Shown here one piece after another: positions 62,351 to 64,000 of a DNA stretch of 64,000 nucleotides. This stretch comes from Streptomyces europaeiscabiei (GTDB lineage Bacteria > Actinomycetota > Actinomycetes > Streptomycetales > Streptomycetaceae), in contig NZ_CP107841.1 of assembly GCF_036346855.1 (NCBI RefSeq), forward strand, positions 1,798,001-1,862,000. The letters run 5' to 3'. A model generated the notes under the pieces. It had not been told where the DNA came from. It did not search any database and saw nothing but the letters and a program-made list of their open reading frames with translations. A program made the translations under genes and the position numbers. Each line of letters starts with the position of its first letter. The first letter of the stretch is position 1.

Positions 62351-62428
62351 CAGGTGAAACCGCCAGGTGAAACCGGCTGGGGTGACGGGCTGGGGTCACC
62401 GGCAGGGATGACCGGCAGGGTGCCATCG
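62351..62428. repeat. Imperfect 13-base tandem repeat, six units
   Basis: Six 13-base units follow in step from 62351: CAGGTGAAACCGC, CAGGTGAAACCGG, CTGGGGTGACGGG, CTGGGGTCACCGG, CAGGGATGACCGG and CAGGGTGCCATCG. They lie in the 259-base convergent gap between the SDR and ROK genes; the gap shows no gene. Confidence 0.7.
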
Positions 62429-62527
62429 ATCGTCCGGCGCGTGGGCGGGGCGGCGGCCGCGTCGAGCGGCCTGCGGTGACGGGCGCCGCCGGGTCGGGCT
62501 CGGAGCGCCCGGCCCGAAACGCGCCCG

Positions 62528-63733
62528 CTATCGCGCGGGTGGTGCGAACAGCTCGTCCTGAGCCGCCTCCCGGGCCATGAGCAGCGCGCCGCGCAGCACA
62601 GCGGCCCCGCCCAGGCCACTGGCCCGCACCTCGGTGGGCAACGGCGACATGGCCGCCAGCCGCTTGCCCACCCTTACGGCCAGCTCCTCCCCACCGGCCT
62701 GCCCGACCTCACCCCCGAGCACCACACAGCCCGGGTCGAGCACCGCGACGACGGAGGCAGCGCCGAGGGCGAGGCGGTCGGCGAGGGCGTCGAGGAAGCG
62801 GGCGCGGGGGTCGGCCGAAGGGCCGGGCGCGGCCGAGAGTCCGGCGACCGCCGCCCGTACCAGCGTCGCCGCGTGCGGCTCGTTCGGGGCTGCCTCGGCC
62901 GTGACGCCGTGTGCGGTGGCCAGTGCCGCCACCGCCGCCGCGCCGCCCAGGGAATGGAAGCCGCCCTCGCAGTCGGTGGCCGAGGGGACCGTGGTCGTAC
63001 CGGGAACAGGGAGAAAGCCGATCTCGCCCGTGCCGCCGGAGGCGCCCCGGCGGAGGTGGCCGTCGAGAACGACCGCGGCGCCGGTACCCAGGCCGAGCCA
63101 GAGGAGGACGAAGGTGTCGCGGTCGCGGGCGGCGCCGTCCCGCTGTTCGGCGAGGGCGGCGAGGTTGGTCTCGTTCTCGACGAGGACACGGGCGGGGAAC
63201 CGCTCGCCGAGGGCGGCGACCAGGCGGCGGTGCCATTCGGGGAGGCCGCTGGAGACGCGGAGTTCGCCCGTGGCCGGGTCGATCAGACCGGGGGCGCCGA
63301 TCGCCACCGTGTGCAGCCGGTCGGCGCCCGCCTCCTTCGCGGCACGCTCCACCAGGGTGACCGCCTGCTCCACCGCGGGCCCCGTGCCGGCGTCGTCCGC
63401 GATCGGGACGGACTCCCGCGCCAGCTCCGTACCGAGCAGATCGGCGACGACGACCGTGACGCCCTCGGTGCGCACATCGAGCGCGGCGAGATGCGCACGG
63501 TCCGCCACGATGCCGTAGAGACGGGCGTTGGGCCCGCGCCGTTGCTCCCCCGACTCCCCCACGACCTCGATCAGACCGGCGGCCGTGAGGCGCTCCACGA
63601 GGTCGGCGACCGTGGGCCGGGACAGACCGGTGAGCTGCTTCAACTGCCCGGCCGTCAGCGGCCCTTCCTGCTGCAGCAGCCGCAGGGCGAGCCGGTCGTT
63701 GATGGCTCGGGCGGTGCTGGGTGATGCGGGCAT
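62528..63733 (-). CDS. ROK-family transcriptional regulator
   Basis: A 401-residue regulator. An N-terminal winged helix (LTAGQLKQLTGLSRPTVADL, about 25-44) is joined to a ROK sugar-kinase-like domain with an ATP-binding-like start AALDVRTEGVTVVVADLLG (about 82), VENETNLAALAEQRDG and LGLGTGAAVVLDGHLRRGASGGTGEIG (about 215-240). The zinc-binding cluster of many ROK regulators is reduced here (TDCEGGFHSLGG). GGGAGGATC precedes the ATG. It likely senses a sugar and represses itself and divergent genes through the operator upstream. Confidence 0.92.
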   Translation of the reverse strand: MPASPSTARAINDRLALRLLQQEGPLTAGQLKQLTGLSRPTVADLVERLTAAGLIEVVGESGEQRRGPNARLYGIVADRAHLAALDVRTEGVTVVVADLLGTELARESVPIADDAGTGPAVEQAVTLVERAAKEAGADRLHTVAIGAPGLIDPATGELRVSSGLPEWHRRLVAALGERFPARVLVENETNLAALAEQRDGAARDRDTFVLLWLGLGTGAAVVLDGHLRRGASGGTGEIGFLPVPGTTTVPSATDCEGGFHSLGGAAAVAALATAHGVTAEAAPNEPHAATLVRAAVAGLSAAPGPSADPRARFLDALADRLALGAASVVAVLDPGCVVLGGEVGQAGGEELAVRVGKRLAAMSPLPTEVRASGLGGAAVLRGALLMAREAAQDELFAPPAR

Positions 63734-63796
63734 GCCGGGATCCTCCCAGATCTGCGGCGCCGTACGGCCGGTGGCCCTCGGGCGGCCGCTCCCTAT

Positions 63797-63819
63797 CTAT
63801 CAGGCAGGGTTCCTGATAG
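63797..63819. promoter_or_regulatory. Inverted-repeat operator upstream of the ROK gene
   Basis: CTATCAGG (63797-63804) and CCTGATAG (63812-63819), perfect 8-base arms separated by 7 bases, 64 bases upstream of the ROK start. Position and symmetry suit autoregulation and control of a divergent gene. Confidence 0.7.
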
Positions 63820-63844
63820 TTTACTGCGGCGCGCCGAAGGCCGG

Positions 63845-64000
63845 GTGGGCGGAGGGCACCGGGGAACCGGAAACTCGAAGGGCTTCGAGAAGTCCGGAGG
63901 TTTCGGGGACGTCGAAGCACTTCGCGCGCCGGGAGGCTTCGAGGACGTCGGACGCTTCGCGCACTTCGGAGGCTTCGAGGGCAGCGGGCGAGTCGGAGTA
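63845..64000 (+). CDS. Possible 5' part of a divergent gene with 12-residue repeats
   Basis: From GTG 63845 the frame is open to the window edge, and GAAGG lies just upstream. It holds a 36-base tandem repeat (units at 63896, 63932 and 63968), which codes for GGF-type 12-residue repeats such as GGFEDVGRFAHF. An exact period of 36 bases, 12 codons, fits coding sequence. Genes divergent from ROK regulators are often sugar transporters or enzymes, but nothing beyond the repeats is visible, so the call is tentative. Confidence 0.35.
   Translation, partial: MGGGHRGTGNSKGFEKSGGFGDVEALRAPGGFEDVGRFAHFGGFEGSGRVGV
63896..64000. repeat. 36-base tandem repeat at the window edge
   Basis: Three units spaced exactly 36 bases, beginning GGAGG(T/C)TTCG at 63896, 63932 and 63968. 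The last is cut by the window end and is the most diverged after its tenth base. Confidence 0.75.

Noticed and set aside
60232..62619. Minus-strand frame of about 795 codons over the ECF41 region
   Set aside because: It crosses two well-supported plus-strand genes and a promoter; composition is Arg/Pro/His-rich without domains.
63896..64000. 36-base repeat as a CRISPR fragment
   Set aside because: The units are contiguous without spacers and stay in one open reading frame, so they are a tandem coding-type repeat.

Overview
High-GC actinobacterial chromosome, almost certainly Streptomyces. The signs are strong GC bias at third codon positions, a cvn conservon, chitinase and sigma-R type promoters, and short intergenic repeats typical of the genus. 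From about 31 kb to 60 kb the gene order matches what I remember of the Streptomyces coelicolor SCO1415-SCO1443 block (RbpA, FxsA, Ppm1, chitinase, the SCO1431-family peptide, ribBA/ribH/hisE/hisG). That match is from memory and no search was run. Gene density is high, and I see no insertion sequence, prophage, tRNA, rRNA or CRISPR array.

Layout: 0-2 kb, end of a glycerol facilitator gene and glycerol kinase. 2-7 kb, a four-gene conservon (histidine kinase, roadblock, DUF742, GTPase) and a divergent membrane protein. 7.6-12.5 kb, a choline-to-glycine-betaine operon (aldehyde dehydrogenase, APC permease, choline oxidase-type GMC enzyme). 12.5-20 kb, a MukBEF/MksBEF-like condensin cluster (kleisin-like, KITE-like and large SMC-like genes) with no nuclease partner beside it. 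20-25.3 kb, a GntR regulator, MFS carrier, DUF1445 protein and the three 5-oxoprolinase subunits. 25.3-30 kb, an SGNH hydrolase, two GT4 glycosyltransferases and a HEAT-like protein. 30-38 kb, an ankyrin protein, a small membrane protein, an FtsK/TraB-like ATPase without the P-loop lysine, a MocR regulator with a YczE-type membrane protein, GDPD, MFS and rbpA.

38-47 kb holds fxsA, ppm1, an amidohydrolase, an Lrp regulator, two small hypothetical genes, an acyl-CoA dehydrogenase carrying an in-frame copy of a dispersed repeat, a chitinase with a classical direct-repeat/DasR-like promoter, and a TetR regulator. 47-55 kb holds a tiny membrane peptide, a Tat-exported C39 peptidase, a nucleoside-kinase-like P-loop protein, a probable small RNA, an EccA/CbxX-like AAA+ protein and two CNNM/CBS membrane proteins. 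55-60 kb is one long leftward operon, ribE-ribM-ribBA-ribH-hisE-hisG-PH protein, under an FMN riboswitch. 60-64 kb holds an orphan chitinase-type promoter, an ECF41 sigma factor with its partner oxidoreductase gene behind a matching ECF41 promoter, a ROK regulator with a palindromic operator, and the repeat-containing start of a possible divergent gene.

The strongest candidates for something new are the three-gene SMC/kleisin/KITE cluster lacking a TOPRIM nuclease and with Asn in the Walker B glutamate position, the chitinase promoter that has lost its chitinase, and the small RNA candidate before the AAA+ gene.
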